Positions 1 through 8,264 of a stretch of 64,000 nucleotides of DNA are shown here, one piece after another. A program made the translations under genes and the position numbers. The DNA lies in NCBI GenBank assembly GCA_963811775.1, contig CAWESO010000012.1:1-64000 (forward strand), in the 5' to 3' direction. Below the pieces are notes generated by a model. It searched no databases and was not told where the DNA came from. It worked only from the letters and a program-made list of their open reading frames with translations. Every line of letters begins with the position of its first letter. Position 1 is the stretch's first letter. The DNA is from Chersky-840 sp963811775. GTDB lineage: Bacteria; Actinomycetota; Acidimicrobiia; Acidimicrobiales; UBA8190.

Positions 1-42
1 GCAGCTCGGCCTGTAAGTCTCCCATGATGCGTGCCGGCAGAT

Positions 43-261
43 CTACGCGAGCACGACCTGCATCAACACCTGGACGAGCACAGCGCTGAGTCCGACCACC
101 GTCAGGACCGTCACCCGAGCTGTTACGTGTAGCGGTCCAACGCTGAAGGCCACCGTGGACCGCTTGGCTACAAGCGCCGCCACGATCTCGGCGAAGATGG
201 CCAGGATGGCCGACATCGAGAGGCCGGCGACCACTGACGCAACGACTAACCACGCGGTCAA
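43..261 (-). CDS. possible small two-segment membrane protein
   Basis: The 72-residue frame is almost wholly hydrophobic, with two likely membrane segments (about residues 3-30 and 47-72) separated by a short basic loop containing Lys-Arg. The only start in this frame is a TTG, and I see no clear ribosome binding site. No family is recognised. It lies in the low-GC accessory zone near the window edge and could be a fragment of something larger or a chance frame. Low confidence. Confidence 0.25.
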   Translation of the reverse strand: MTAWLVVASVVAGLSMSAILAIFAEIVAALVAKRSTVAFSVGPLHVTARVTVLTVVGLSAVLVQVLMQVVLA

Positions 262-1227
262 CCATGGCCGTGACCCCGAGGAACAGTCGTAGGCTCGTCA
301 GAGTCCCACCTGAGCCCTCTCGATCAGACATCAGCTCGCCGGGCTTTCTCTGCTCATCCATGATCCTGGCCACCGTCGTCGGGCCAACGCCGTACTTCCC
401 CATTCGCTGAACGTCTGATCACGTTTTTCCCCAGTCGGTACAACGCCTAGATTCAGGGGCTCGATATTCAAATTATGCTGTTCGACCCAGCTGGGCACCA
501 GCCACGTTAGCGCCGCCGATGCCTCCTGTCCGCAGTGGTCCACTAACGGCGGCAAGCACCCACCACGTTTGGTTTGATGTCGCGTGACGTAGCTCGGGTT
601 GGCCATCACCACCAGGTACGACCGGACGACGATAGGTCCACGCCACCCCCGAATGTGTGACGCAAGATCTCGGTCTCACAGTCATGCCCGAAGCGTGCCC
701 CGTGATCAGCATCGCCCTGCTTACGTGACCGAACTATTGTTTTTAGCTCCGCCCGCAGCCCACGACCAAATCGGGGAAGTGGTCGGGCGAGAGTCGGGTG
801 GGTCGAGTTGATGCCTTCGGCAGCCGTCGGTCGGGTCGCAACAGGTCAGGGCGGGGCTGAGCCTCCGCTGCCTGCGGGCTCGAGGCCGAGGACTACACCC
901 GCCAGATGGAGAGCGAGCACTGCAACGTCATCGGGACCGGACTGTAATCATGAGTCCACCAGTGGCGAAAGGGTGCTGGAGGGAACGGGGGCGAACCCGG
1001 GCTCGGTCCCGACCGCCGGAACAGAATCTGACGGCCTTGAGGTATGCCCGTTGCTAACTCCGGACATGATGACAGCACCAGATACGTCTGTACCGGACGA
1101 TGACCGATATTGCGGAACGAGTTGCTTAACACCACGAGAGACAGCTTCGAGATTTTCGGCCTCCGTCTTCGACCGGATTGAGGCTCCAAATCTCATTCAT
1201 CGGTTCCCACGGTCTGGAATTCGTAGC
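262..1227. other. stretch without a convincing gene
   Basis: Several overlapping frames are open on both strands but none has a recognisable domain, a good start site or coherent composition. GC is clearly lower than in the rest of the window. The minus strand at about 300-405 encodes a short peptide with a helix-turn-helix-like segment (YGVGPTTVARIMDE) that may be a decayed regulator or recombinase fragment. I read the stretch as degenerate accessory DNA. Confidence 0.4.
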
Positions 1228-2222
1228 CTACTCGATACTATAACCCAACGCGAGCAATTCAGGTCCAATGAGGTCGTTGGCTCGCATTGGTTCGGTCTCA
1301 CTCCGCGATTGGTGTACGCCCAGAGATTGGTGGGTTGCACGAGAAAGCCGACGTACAACCCGCCTGTTGATGGCGCCGGCCATACCCAATTCTGTAGTAT
1401 CCGCATTCCCTCCGACAGCGGGTCCGCAACGAGATCCTCGTAGCGACAATGAGTGATCTTGTGCTCCCCTGAGGGTTCAGCCCGCGCAAGAAAAGGAAGA
1501 TACGTTCGTACCATGCTGCGCCACATCCAAGCGGCGCGACAATATGGGGATGCGGCGAGGAAGTCGTCCTCATGGTCTTCCTCCACCCACCATGGTACGC
1601 AGTATTGCCCGCGCCAGCGCCCTAACGTCACCTCGTTGGATCGTGGATCCTTGAGGTCGTCGTCCGTAAGTACATTATAAGTCCGAATAGCTGAGTCCGC
1701 CGCGTCTCTTCCGTCTCTTGAGAGAAAGAGGATTGAACATGAGGGCAATGAAGCTTCAATCAGGTCGGGGGCAAACGTTAGGAAGGGCTCTTTGTACAGA
1801 AGTGTCGTGACGTGGTGCCCGGGTTGGTCGGTTTTCTGAGTGAACCTTCGAGAATGAGGCAAAGCAAGACGCAGGTTCATGATAGACGAGTCGCCGCGGA
1901 GGCACTCGGCGATTACCTCGCCGCGCGATGTTTCTTTCCTCTGGACGTAGTCGAGAACGCTGAAGGCTAACGAGAACTGGATCGCTTGCCGGAGTTGCGG
2001 CTGCGCGTTTCGGTAGATTGCTGCCATTTGGCTAGGAAAGACGCCCGAACTGGTGGCACATACGTCTGTTAATGCCGCGAATGCGTTTAGGGTGAAGGTC
2101 GTACCCGATCTCGGGCAGCCCAGAATGAACACCCAGCGATAATTGCCGAGGCCAGTTCGTAGCCACTCGGACCGTGTCGGTCGTTTAGTCGGAGCCACCT
2201 GCGTCTCCTGGCTGTCGAGCAT
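1228..2222 (-). pseudogene. sulfotransferase family protein, frameshifted near the C-terminus
   Basis: The N-terminal part carries the PAPS 5'-phosphosulfate loop GCPRSGTTF and, further on, the 3'-phosphate motif LSRDGRDAADS, so it belongs to the PAPS-dependent sulfotransferase superfamily, which moves a sulfuryl group from PAPS to hydroxyl or amino acceptors. I start it at the Met before LDSQETQ, since the 23 residues upstream look non-coding. After RYEDLVADPLSEGMRIL the frame changes near 1397. The proper C-terminus (ELGMAGAINRRVV to LLALGYSIE, a typical sulfotransferase ending) continues in another frame and stops at 1228. One extra G would restore about 330 residues. Unshifted, the frame runs to 1197 with an atypical tail. 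GC is lower than in the chromosomal genes, suggesting transfer. The acceptor is unknown. Confidence 0.75.
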
Positions 2223-2268
2223 CGGCTGCGTCGCGAGAAGTGATGTGGGGGAATTCCATCGTGTCAAC

Positions 2269-2448
2269 CTACACGTATTCGCTCTTGGCACCCGGCTTCA
2301 GGCCGGTATCGATGAGGGCCTGGAGCATCCACAGATGCAAAGTTGCCGGTGAGACACCAATCTCTTGTGAGACCTCGCTGACCCGTTCGCCGGCTACGAG
2401 GCGTTCACAGATCGCCCGTCGGAACTATCTGCCATAGCGCTTGGGCAT
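2269..2448 (-). pseudogene. insertion-sequence orfA remnant (helix-turn-helix) with an in-frame stop
   Basis: Reading leftward from an ATG at 2448 with a good GGAGG ribosome site, the frame starts MPKRYGR, hits TAG at 2425-2427, then continues FRRAICERLVAGERVSEVS and ends GLKPGAKSEYV at a TAG at 2269. This is the N-terminal helix-turn-helix of an IS3/IS481-type transposase OrfA, where a Lys/Glu-type codon would normally stand at the stop. The catalytic orfB is absent: the sulfotransferase begins 46 bases downstream. It is a dead insertion-sequence fragment, missed by gene callers because each half is short. Confidence 0.7.
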
Positions 2449-2699
2449 GGACTACCTCCAGGTGGTTCACGATCAGACTCTCATAAGCGTGGACCGCCAA
2501 ACGGGGGTCTAAGCCAAGGGGTGCGCCTGAGGGTGCGCCTCTCCCGATTCCATGGCCTTGGAGAAGACGCTGTGGGTGATCTGTGGGTGCGCCTATGGGG
2601 GCTCGAGTTCGAGTCGAGTGCCCCTGTCGAGTCGAGTGAGGTCTTCACGTTAGGTCCTGACCAGGTCGGAAGCAGTCGTGGGCATTCCCTCCCCGCGGG
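2449..2699. other. probable insertion-sequence end and repeat-rich spacer
   Basis: This 250-base gap between the orfA remnant and the DUF6788 gene has no gene. Bases 2449-2520, directly upstream of the orfA start, include a GACC/GGTC-flanked inverted segment (2491-2508) and probably represent the left end of the dead insertion sequence. To the right are short direct repeats and a GAGTCGAGTG repeat near 2613-2640. The right end lies beside the stop of the DUF6788 gene and may be the boundary of the three-gene mobile unit. Confidence 0.35.
2521..2594. repeat. short direct repeats GTGCGCCT
   Basis: GTGCGCCT occurs at 2521-2528, 2533-2540 and 2587-2594; the last two share a ten-base GGGTGCGCCT core. 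They lie just beyond the 3' end of the DUF6788 gene. Repeats at an element boundary can be transposase or recombinase binding sites, but no such role is shown here. Confidence 0.45.
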
Positions 2700-3146
2700 T
2701 TAATGGGTCTTCGACCGCGTCTTGTCCACAGTGGCGCGGGAGTGGGTGCCCGTGGTCCGAAGGCGAGCGTGATCGTCCCAGCGCGGATCGGACTCCACCA
2801 TGGCGAGGGTGAGCGCCTCGAGCTCTGCCACAAGGCCACGGAGCCGCCGGTCGTTGTCGATGTAGGGCTGATACTCCTCGAGCTGCTCCTCGGAGAGGAG
2901 CTGTGTGACGGTTTTCGCTGCCACCTTTCTGGTCCACGAGTGATATGGCCCATGCAGACGGGGTGGGTTCGCTTTGCACGAGCACGCCTCTTTGCCACAG
3001 GGCCCGAGGCGGGTGACGACCGACCCCGACAAGCACGGCCCGATGGCGGCGAGCTCGGCCGCGATCCGGGCGAGCTCACGACGCTGCTTGGGGGTCGGCT
3101 CCACACCTCGAAGCCTCCCAGCAATCCACCCCCGGGGTTCGTTCAT
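2700..3146 (-). CDS. DUF6788 family protein
   Basis: This protein of 148 residues contains the pattern CGKEACSCKANPPRLHGPY followed by WTRKVAAKTVTQLLSEEQ and a closing leucine-rich helix (RLRGLVAELEALTLAM). That order is characteristic of DUF6788 proteins, found mostly beside recombinases and transposases in actinobacteria and having no known biochemical function. The three clustered cysteines suggest a small metal-binding knuckle. I choose the ATG at 3146 (MNEPRGW) because the longer frame would run through the divergent neighbour. It is transcribed away from the integrase-like gene, with starts only about 20 bases apart and a palindrome between them. Confidence 0.75.
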   Translation of the reverse strand: MNEPRGWIAGRLRGVEPTPKQRRELARIAAELAAIGPCLSGSVVTRLGPCGKEACSCKANPPRLHGPYHSWTRKVAAKTVTQLLSEEQLEEYQPYIDNDRRLRGLVAELEALTLAMVESDPRWDDHARLRTTGTHSRATVDKTRSKTH

Positions 3147-3148
3147 CT

Positions 3149-3170
3149 GCCACAGTATATCCACTGTGGC
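3149..3170. promoter_or_regulatory. perfect 8-base inverted repeat between divergent mobile-unit genes
   Basis: GCCACAGT-ATATCC-ACTGTGGC is a perfect inverted repeat with a six-base AT-rich centre. It sits directly between the DUF6788 start (3146) and the likely GTG start of the integrase-like gene (3166), which lies inside the right arm. It could be an operator shared by both genes or a recombination or binding site for the element's own proteins. The sequence shows the symmetry only; the role is inference. Confidence 0.5.
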
Positions 3171-4076
3171 ATCTTTCACTCCAGGGTCCTCGCCCGAGGC
3201 CGAGGCGGCGATCGAGGCGTGGCGGGGCGAGTGCTCGCACAGCGCGGCGGCCTTCGCCAAGGGTGCGGTGCGCGCCAGCGCGCCACACGGCGCGGCTCGG
3301 GCCCGCACCCTGTTGTGGTGCTGTGCCCGGCTGGCGGCATGGGGGGAGAGGGTCGGTCTCGCGACGCGCCCTGAGGTGCTGTTTCACCCCTCGGCCCTCG
3401 AGCGCTACATGGTGTCGGGGTTGTCCGGTCTCTCCCCGGCGACACGGCGCACGATGCGGAGCAATCTGCGCTTGGTGGCGCGGTCCGCGCGCCGGCGCTG
3501 TGGGTGGCTCTCCCTGCACCCCTGCGGCGCGATGTGGTCAAGCAGCCCTACACCGACGCGCAAGTGGCCGCCTACTTCGAGCTCGTGGCGCACCAGGCCA
3601 CCCCCGAGCGCATCGCCAAACTCAACGGCCTTCTGTGCCTCGGGCTCGGGGCGGGGCTCGACGCCGCGGACATGCGACTCGTCTGTGGGTCTGATGTCAT
3701 GAAGCGCTCGGGGGGCGTCGTCGTCGTGGTGCGGGGGGCCAAGGCGCGCGTCGTGCCTGTGCTCGAGCGCCACCACGGCGCCCTGTGGCGCTCGGCCTGC
3801 TTTGCCGGAGAGGGCTTCATCGTCGGAGGCGACGACCCGTCGCGCAAGAACGTCACCTCGCCGCTTCTCGCCACCTTGGAGCTGGGACGACTCGACCGTC
3901 TCGAGGTCGGACGCCTGCGCGCCACGTGGCTCGCCTTCCATGCCCAGAACCTGGGGCTCGTCGCCCTCGTGCACGCCGCGGGGCTCACGAGGTCGTCGCG
4001 CCTCATCGAGCTGGCCGCCGCTGTGCCCCTCGGAGACGAAGCGGCCATGGTGAGCATGCTGGGGGGGAGCCAGTGA
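3166..4076 (+). pseudogene. integrase-like protein of a mobile unit, frameshifted
   Basis: The N-terminal part (from a GTG at 3166, through AKGAVRASAPHGAARARTL to RRTMRSNLRLVAR) reads in one frame. From about 3480 the protein continues in another frame (APALWVALPAPLRRDVVKQ to the stop at 4076). The two parts together resemble a tyrosine-recombinase-like family, about 300 residues, that travels with DUF6788 genes. The segment LCLGLGAGLDAADMRL matches the recombinase box I region but lacks its arginine, and RLRATWLAFHAQNLGLVALVHAAGL replaces the usual HxxR box, so catalytic activity is doubtful even in an intact form. A single missing base explains the break. The second half could alternatively start alone at GTG 3504. 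The stop overlaps the next gene by GTGA, implying translational coupling. Confidence 0.55.
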
Positions 4077-5584
4077 CCGACGTCGAGAGGCTGCGGCGCA
4101 TCGAGGAGGTAGTGGACACCTCGGGCCAGGCCCCGGCGATCGAGATCCGTCTGCGCCGCGGCGGCCGGCCTCGCCAGCTGAGCGCTCGGACGCTGCTCGT
4201 CGGCATGCTGCTCGCCACCGCCGATGACCGACCCCTCCAGCTGGTGCGGGTGCATGCGGCGCTCACCGCGTTGCGTCGCGGTGACATGGAGCGTCTGGGC
4301 GTGGTGGTGGTGTGGCGAAGGGGACCGCATCTGCTCACCTATCGTCAAGTCGAACGCACCTTTTGCATCGTGGCGACGATGTTGGACCTCTCTCCATCGG
4401 CGCTCTTCTCGCTCGTCGACGCGCTGGTGGAGGCGAGCGTGCCGCCCGGATGGAAAGACGCCACCACGTCGTACTCGGTGGACTGGACCGATCACGCCAG
4501 CTGGAGCAAGCCGGCCGCCAAGGGCAGCGTCGAGCCTGCGACAGACACCGACGCCGGGTGGGGGCACAGAAAGGCCCACGCCCCGGGCGACAAGGACCAG
4601 CTGTTCTTCGGCTACTACGCCCAGGCCGTGGTGATGGCGCCCGAGGAGGAGGGCCCCAACGTCCCCGAGCTCGTCCGGCGCATCGCCCTCGACCCCCCAC
4701 GGATCGACCCGGCCACCCAGATGGCCGGGCTCCTGAGCTCCATGGCCGCCTCGGGCGTGGCGGTCAAAGACGTGCTGGCGGACTCCGGGTATGCGCATCG
4801 ATCGGCTGAACGCTGGGCCACGCCCCTACGCCTGATCGGAGCCCGCCTCGTCCAGGACCTCCATCCCCATGACCGGGGCCAAAAAGGTGCCTTCGACGGG
4901 GCGGTGTGCGCGAGCGGATCGCTGTACTGCCCGGCGACACCGAAGGCGTTGCTCGCCCTCGCCCCGCCGGTGCGCCGAGCCTCGACTGAAGATCTCGCCG
5001 CCCATGACGAACAGACCGCCGAGCTGACCCGGTGGCGCCTCTCGCCCGTCACCGCCGATGACGCAGACGGCTATCACCGCGTGGCGTGTCCGGCCGCACA
5101 AGGCAAGCTCCGTTGCCCGTTGAAGCCCGCCTCGATGACCCTCGGCTTCGACCGCCCCGAGGTCACCGACCCACCGGTCGAACCGCCCCGCTGTTGTGCT
5201 CAGGCCACGATCACCGTGCCACCATCGGTCAACGCCAAGAGTCGCCAGAAGCATCCCTACCCGAGTGCGCAGCACCGCCGGTCCTATGCACGTCGCACCG
5301 GATCAGAACGCGCCTTCGCCACGTTGAAGGACCCCTCGTCGACCGACGTCCGGCGCGGCTCGTGCCGCATGATGGGGCGGACGAAGAACCTTCTGATGCT
5401 CACCGGCGCCGTGGTGGTGCGCAACATGCGCATCATCGACAGCTTCGAGGTGGCGCGCGCCGACGACGAGCGGCGGGCACATCACGGCCAGCCGATCAAG
5501 ACGCGTCGGCGGCGGCGCAATCCGCTGACTCAGCTGCCGATCCACGACGAGGTCGCCGCCAGGGGGCACGCCGACACCGGCTGA
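4073..5584 (+). CDS. DDE-type transposase-like protein
   Basis: The protein has 503 residues from a GTG that overlaps the preceding stop (GTGA). It shows a plausible DDE triad: Asp137 in SVDWTD, Asp237 in VLADSGYAH, and Glu412 in RTGSERAFATLKD, followed by a basic, arginine-rich tail, as in IS4/IS1182-like transposases that cut and rejoin element ends. Several Cys/His pairs (CPATPKALL, CPAAQGKLRCPL, CCAQ) lie between the second Asp and the Glu and could bind zinc. Its link to an integrase-like gene and a DUF6788 gene is not the layout of an ordinary insertion sequence. I did not find obvious terminal inverted repeats by eye. The family assignment rests on the triad and tail, not on a database match. 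Confidence 0.65.
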   Translation: MTDVERLRRIEEVVDTSGQAPAIEIRLRRGGRPRQLSARTLLVGMLLATADDRPLQLVRVHAALTALRRGDMERLGVVVVWRRGPHLLTYRQVERTFCIVATMLDLSPSALFSLVDALVEASVPPGWKDATTSYSVDWTDHASWSKPAAKGSVEPATDTDAGWGHRKAHAPGDKDQLFFGYYAQAVVMAPEEEGPNVPELVRRIALDPPRIDPATQMAGLLSSMAASGVAVKDVLADSGYAHRSAERWATPLRLIGARLVQDLHPHDRGQKGAFDGAVCASGSLYCPATPKALLALAPPVRRASTEDLAAHDEQTAELTRWRLSPVTADDADGYHRVACPAAQGKLRCPLKPASMTLGFDRPEVTDPPVEPPRCCAQATITVPPSVNAKSRQKHPYPSAQHRRSYARRTGSERAFATLKDPSSTDVRRGSCRMMGRTKNLLMLTGAVVVRNMRIIDSFEVARADDERRAHHGQPIKTRRRRRNPLTQLPIHDEVAARGHADTG

Positions 5585-5765
5585 GGAGCTGTGAGGACCC
5601 TGGATTCGGTGCAGCCCCCGTCCGATGCGCTCCAGTGCCTTGCTCATCTGAGCATCCGGTCGTGATGCATGGCGTTCACGCCAAAACTCGAACTCACCGA
5701 CCGTTCGAGGACCCGGGGTCGGGCTTCACATCGAGAGCAACACACCCTTATGTGAAGATGGGAAC

Positions 5766-5782
5766 GGTCTTCAGTGAAGACC
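5766..5782 (-). terminator. hairpin just downstream of tRNA-Ala
   Basis: GGTCTTCA-G-TGAAGACC is a perfect eight-base-pair inverted repeat with a one-base centre, starting four bases past the encoded CCA of the tRNA on the transcribed strand. A transcription-terminator or tRNA-processing hairpin is the simplest reading, although the following bases (GTTCCCATC) are not a real T-tract. It could also be a binding site at the island junction. Confidence 0.45.
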
Positions 5783-5785
5783 ATA

Positions 5786-5861
5786 TGGTGGAGGTGAGCG
5801 GACTCGAACCGCCGACTTCTACGTTGCGAACGTAGCGCTCTACCAGCTGAGCTACACCCCC
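5786..5861 (-). tRNA. tRNA-Ala (anticodon CGC)
   Basis: The minus strand folds into a full cloverleaf: acceptor GGGGGTG pairs with CACCTCC, the D arm holds AGCTCAGCTGGTAGAGC, the anticodon stem-loop is CTACG-TTCGCAA-CGTAG giving anticodon CGC, and the T arm has GGTTCGAGTCC. The 3' CCA is encoded, giving 76 bases. It reads GCG codons as alanine. Its 3' end abuts the accessory region to the left, a common integration point for islands. Confidence 0.95.
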
Positions 5862-5921
5862 GGAGGGAGCACCAGATTAGCGCCCTGGTGGAGGCCCACC
5901 GTTGCCCTCGTGACTCCCCGA

Positions 5922-8264
5922 TCACCCCGCTGATCTGCTCCATCGCCTTCGCCGTCTGATCCACGGGACCAGGAATCCCAGCGCCAGACCGGTCGCACTG
6001 CACAGGGCGAGGACGATGCCCGTGGTGAAGGCCCGGGGCCAGTAGTGAAGCTCGATGACATGGTGACCGGGAGGGATACGGGCCTCGATCATCACTCTGG
6101 AGAATGGCTCCAGCGGCAAGGGTCGCCCGTCTATCGACCCGTGCCAACCCGGGACGTCGGTCAGGCGCAGACGAAGCACTTGGGGGGTGGCCTTGTCGGT
6201 GGTCATTTTCCACGACGAGGGACTGGGGTGAGTCACGGCCACCGGTGTGCCCCGTGCATCGGAGTTCGGGAACCCGCCGCGCGGCCCCAACGCCGTCAGC
6301 GTGGCCGACGCCGCGCCGGGGACGCGGTACAGCCTCTCGTTCCCGACATTCTCATCGAAGATCGAGCCGCGTGGCCCTGCCACACCCTCAGGCTCCAGGA
6401 CGAAGCTGATGCCGTAGCGGCGCGCCACCGCGATCGACGTGACCTCGGGACTGAAGACGTTGTAGTCGACGGACCCGGGGTGACCCGTCTCTGCCTCCCA
6501 GGACTCCAGATACCCATCTGGGGTCGACGGGTCGTAGACCCCGAATTCCTGGACCTTGTAGTCGACGTTGACGTCGGGGAGGATCCCCAGTTCCGTGAAG
6601 CACGGGGCCACACCACAGCCGACGGTGGAGGACCCCACGGCACGCACGAGCGCCACCTCGGCCCGGGTGGGGACGAGGAACGACGGGCTCGAGGACAGCA
6701 CCGGCGCCCCGGACGTCACGAGAAAGACGGTCTCGACGGCGACGAGCACCGCCCCCGCCCACCATCCCGGTCCGCCGAAGCGGCTCGAGCGTCGCCCCCG
6801 CGCCCGGCGGGCTGCAAAGGCCAGAGCCCCGACCACGCCCAGACCGACGACCGTGTCGATCGTGGGCCAGAGGAAGCTCCGGGCCCGGATGGCCGCCTCG
6901 GCGGGCGGGAGATGGCCGCGTCCGAAGAGCCAGACGGCGAGCACGAGCACACCCATCACGGTGAAGGCCGCGCCGAACCAGAGCCGAACCGCCGGTCTGC
7001 GGTACGACCGGACGAGCACATCGGTCCCGAACCCGGCCAGAACGGCGAGGCAGAACGCCAGCGGCTCGAGGGCGTAGACCCATTGCACCTGACCGACATG
7101 GAGCGGCAGGGCATGGAGCACCCGAAAGATGGGCGTGACGAAACACACGGCCGCGGTCACGACCGCGGCCACGGCGAACCCGAGCACCTCGGGGGACCGG
7201 CGCTTGATCGCCACCGCCGTGACGGCCAGCACCACGGCGATCGCGCCGACATAGGCCTCGAGGTACAGCGGGTACCAACGGGAATGGTCGAACCAGATGC
7301 TGTTGGCCTCGGGGAGTCCGTCGAAGCCCTGGAAGACCACGCCGATCACCCCGTGGAGCGGGAGGGCGGTGGTGAACTTGGCCAGGCCCACGCGGCTCGA
7401 GCGCGCCACGACCTGGAGCCCGGGCAGGGCCAGGGGCGCCCCCAGCGCGAGCCCGGCCACGAAGGCGACGATCAGATCACGAGCCGGGCGTGCGATCGGG
7501 CCGGGGTGATGGAACCGCCGGGCACGGGCCGCCAGGATGACGACCATGACGATGGCCAGGGTCGCGAAGAGCAGACTCGTGTTCTCCGGGGAGCTCGAGT
7601 AGATCAAGAAGCCGCACACCAACGCGAATGCGGCGATGCTCCGGGCGCGGTGACGACCCCGCACGACCACGATGGCGGCGGCGAACAACCATCCGGCCCA
7701 GGCTGACGCGGAGACCACCGGCCAGCCCAGCCACGCCATGTACGGCCCGCTCAGCTCGCACACCGTGGCGGCCATGACGCAGCCCAACACGCTCAGGCGA
7801 AGGACCCGGCCCAGGGTGTACATCCCCGTTCCGCCGATGATCAGGGTGACGATGATCTGGACCGTGTAGGCGAGATGGAGCGGGAAGAGGTAGCCGACCA
7901 GTGACGGGATGCTGAAGGGCGCCGCGAGCCAGTCGAAGGCCAGAGGCAGGCCCAAGAGGCTGTAGGGGTTCCACAGCGGGAGATGGCCACTGTGGACCTG
8001 GGTCCACGCCTGGGTCGTGACGGGGATGATGGCGGTGATCTGGTCGATCAACCTCCAGTTGTGCACCGTGACGGCGGGCTGCTTGGACAGGCTGTATTGG
8101 GCCAGGATGTCGAACGGTCCCAGCGACGAGCCGTGCACCAGCGGCGGCAGGAGCACGGCGAAGGCGGCGCCGAGCACCCACAGCACCCCCAGCACGTCGG
8201 GCCACCACGACCGCCCCCCCGGTGCCGGGAGCCTGTCGGATGCGGGAGCGTCCTCAGACCGCAT
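5922..8264 (-). CDS. YfhO-family polytopic membrane protein
   Basis: A protein of about 780 residues with roughly 12 membrane segments and a large extracytoplasmic C-terminal part. The order of features (first membrane segment, then FDILAQYSLSKQ, LWNPYSLLGLP, a membrane core, then the tail DVPGWHGSIDGRPLPLEPF and PPGHHVIELHYWP before a last membrane helix) matches YfhO/GT-C type proteins, thought to glycosylate cell-envelope polymers from lipid-linked sugars. I start at the Met before RSEDAPASD; the frame is open to 8435, but the extra residues are Arg/Ser/Pro-rich with no domain. Substrate unknown. It is transcribed toward the tRNA. Confidence 0.75.
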   Translation of the reverse strand: MRSEDAPASDRLPAPGGRSWWPDVLGVLWVLGAAFAVLLPPLVHGSSLGPFDILAQYSLSKQPAVTVHNWRLIDQITAIIPVTTQAWTQVHSGHLPLWNPYSLLGLPLAFDWLAAPFSIPSLVGYLFPLHLAYTVQIIVTLIIGGTGMYTLGRVLRLSVLGCVMAATVCELSGPYMAWLGWPVVSASAWAGWLFAAAIVVVRGRHRARSIAAFALVCGFLIYSSSPENTSLLFATLAIVMVVILAARARRFHHPGPIARPARDLIVAFVAGLALGAPLALPGLQVVARSSRVGLAKFTTALPLHGVIGVVFQGFDGLPEANSIWFDHSRWYPLYLEAYVGAIAVVLAVTAVAIKRRSPEVLGFAVAAVVTAAVCFVTPIFRVLHALPLHVGQVQWVYALEPLAFCLAVLAGFGTDVLVRSYRRPAVRLWFGAAFTVMGVLVLAVWLFGRGHLPPAEAAIRARSFLWPTIDTVVGLGVVGALAFAARRARGRRSSRFGGPGWWAGAVLVAVETVFLVTSGAPVLSSSPSFLVPTRAEVALVRAVGSSTVGCGVAPCFTELGILPDVNVDYKVQEFGVYDPSTPDGYLESWEAETGHPGSVDYNVFSPEVTSIAVARRYGISFVLEPEGVAGPRGSIFDENVGNERLYRVPGAASATLTALGPRGGFPNSDARGTPVAVTHPSPSSWKMTTDKATPQVLRLRLTDVPGWHGSIDGRPLPLEPFSRVMIEARIPPGHHVIELHYWPRAFTTGIVLALCSATGLALGFLVPWIRRRRRWSRSAG

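Noticed and set aside
300..405. Short minus-strand peptide with a helix-turn-helix-like segment
   Set aside because: Only about 15 residues look like a DNA-binding helix pair; without the rest of a domain it cannot be called a gene.
3470..3510. Programmed ribosomal frameshift in the integrase-like gene
   Set aside because: No slippery A- or G-run heptamer and no clear downstream hairpin at the junction; mutation or assembly error is simpler.
6045..7706. Long plus-strand frame of over 500 residues
   Set aside because: It is the antisense shadow of the YfhO-like membrane gene; the sequence is Arg/His/Gly-rich with no domain.
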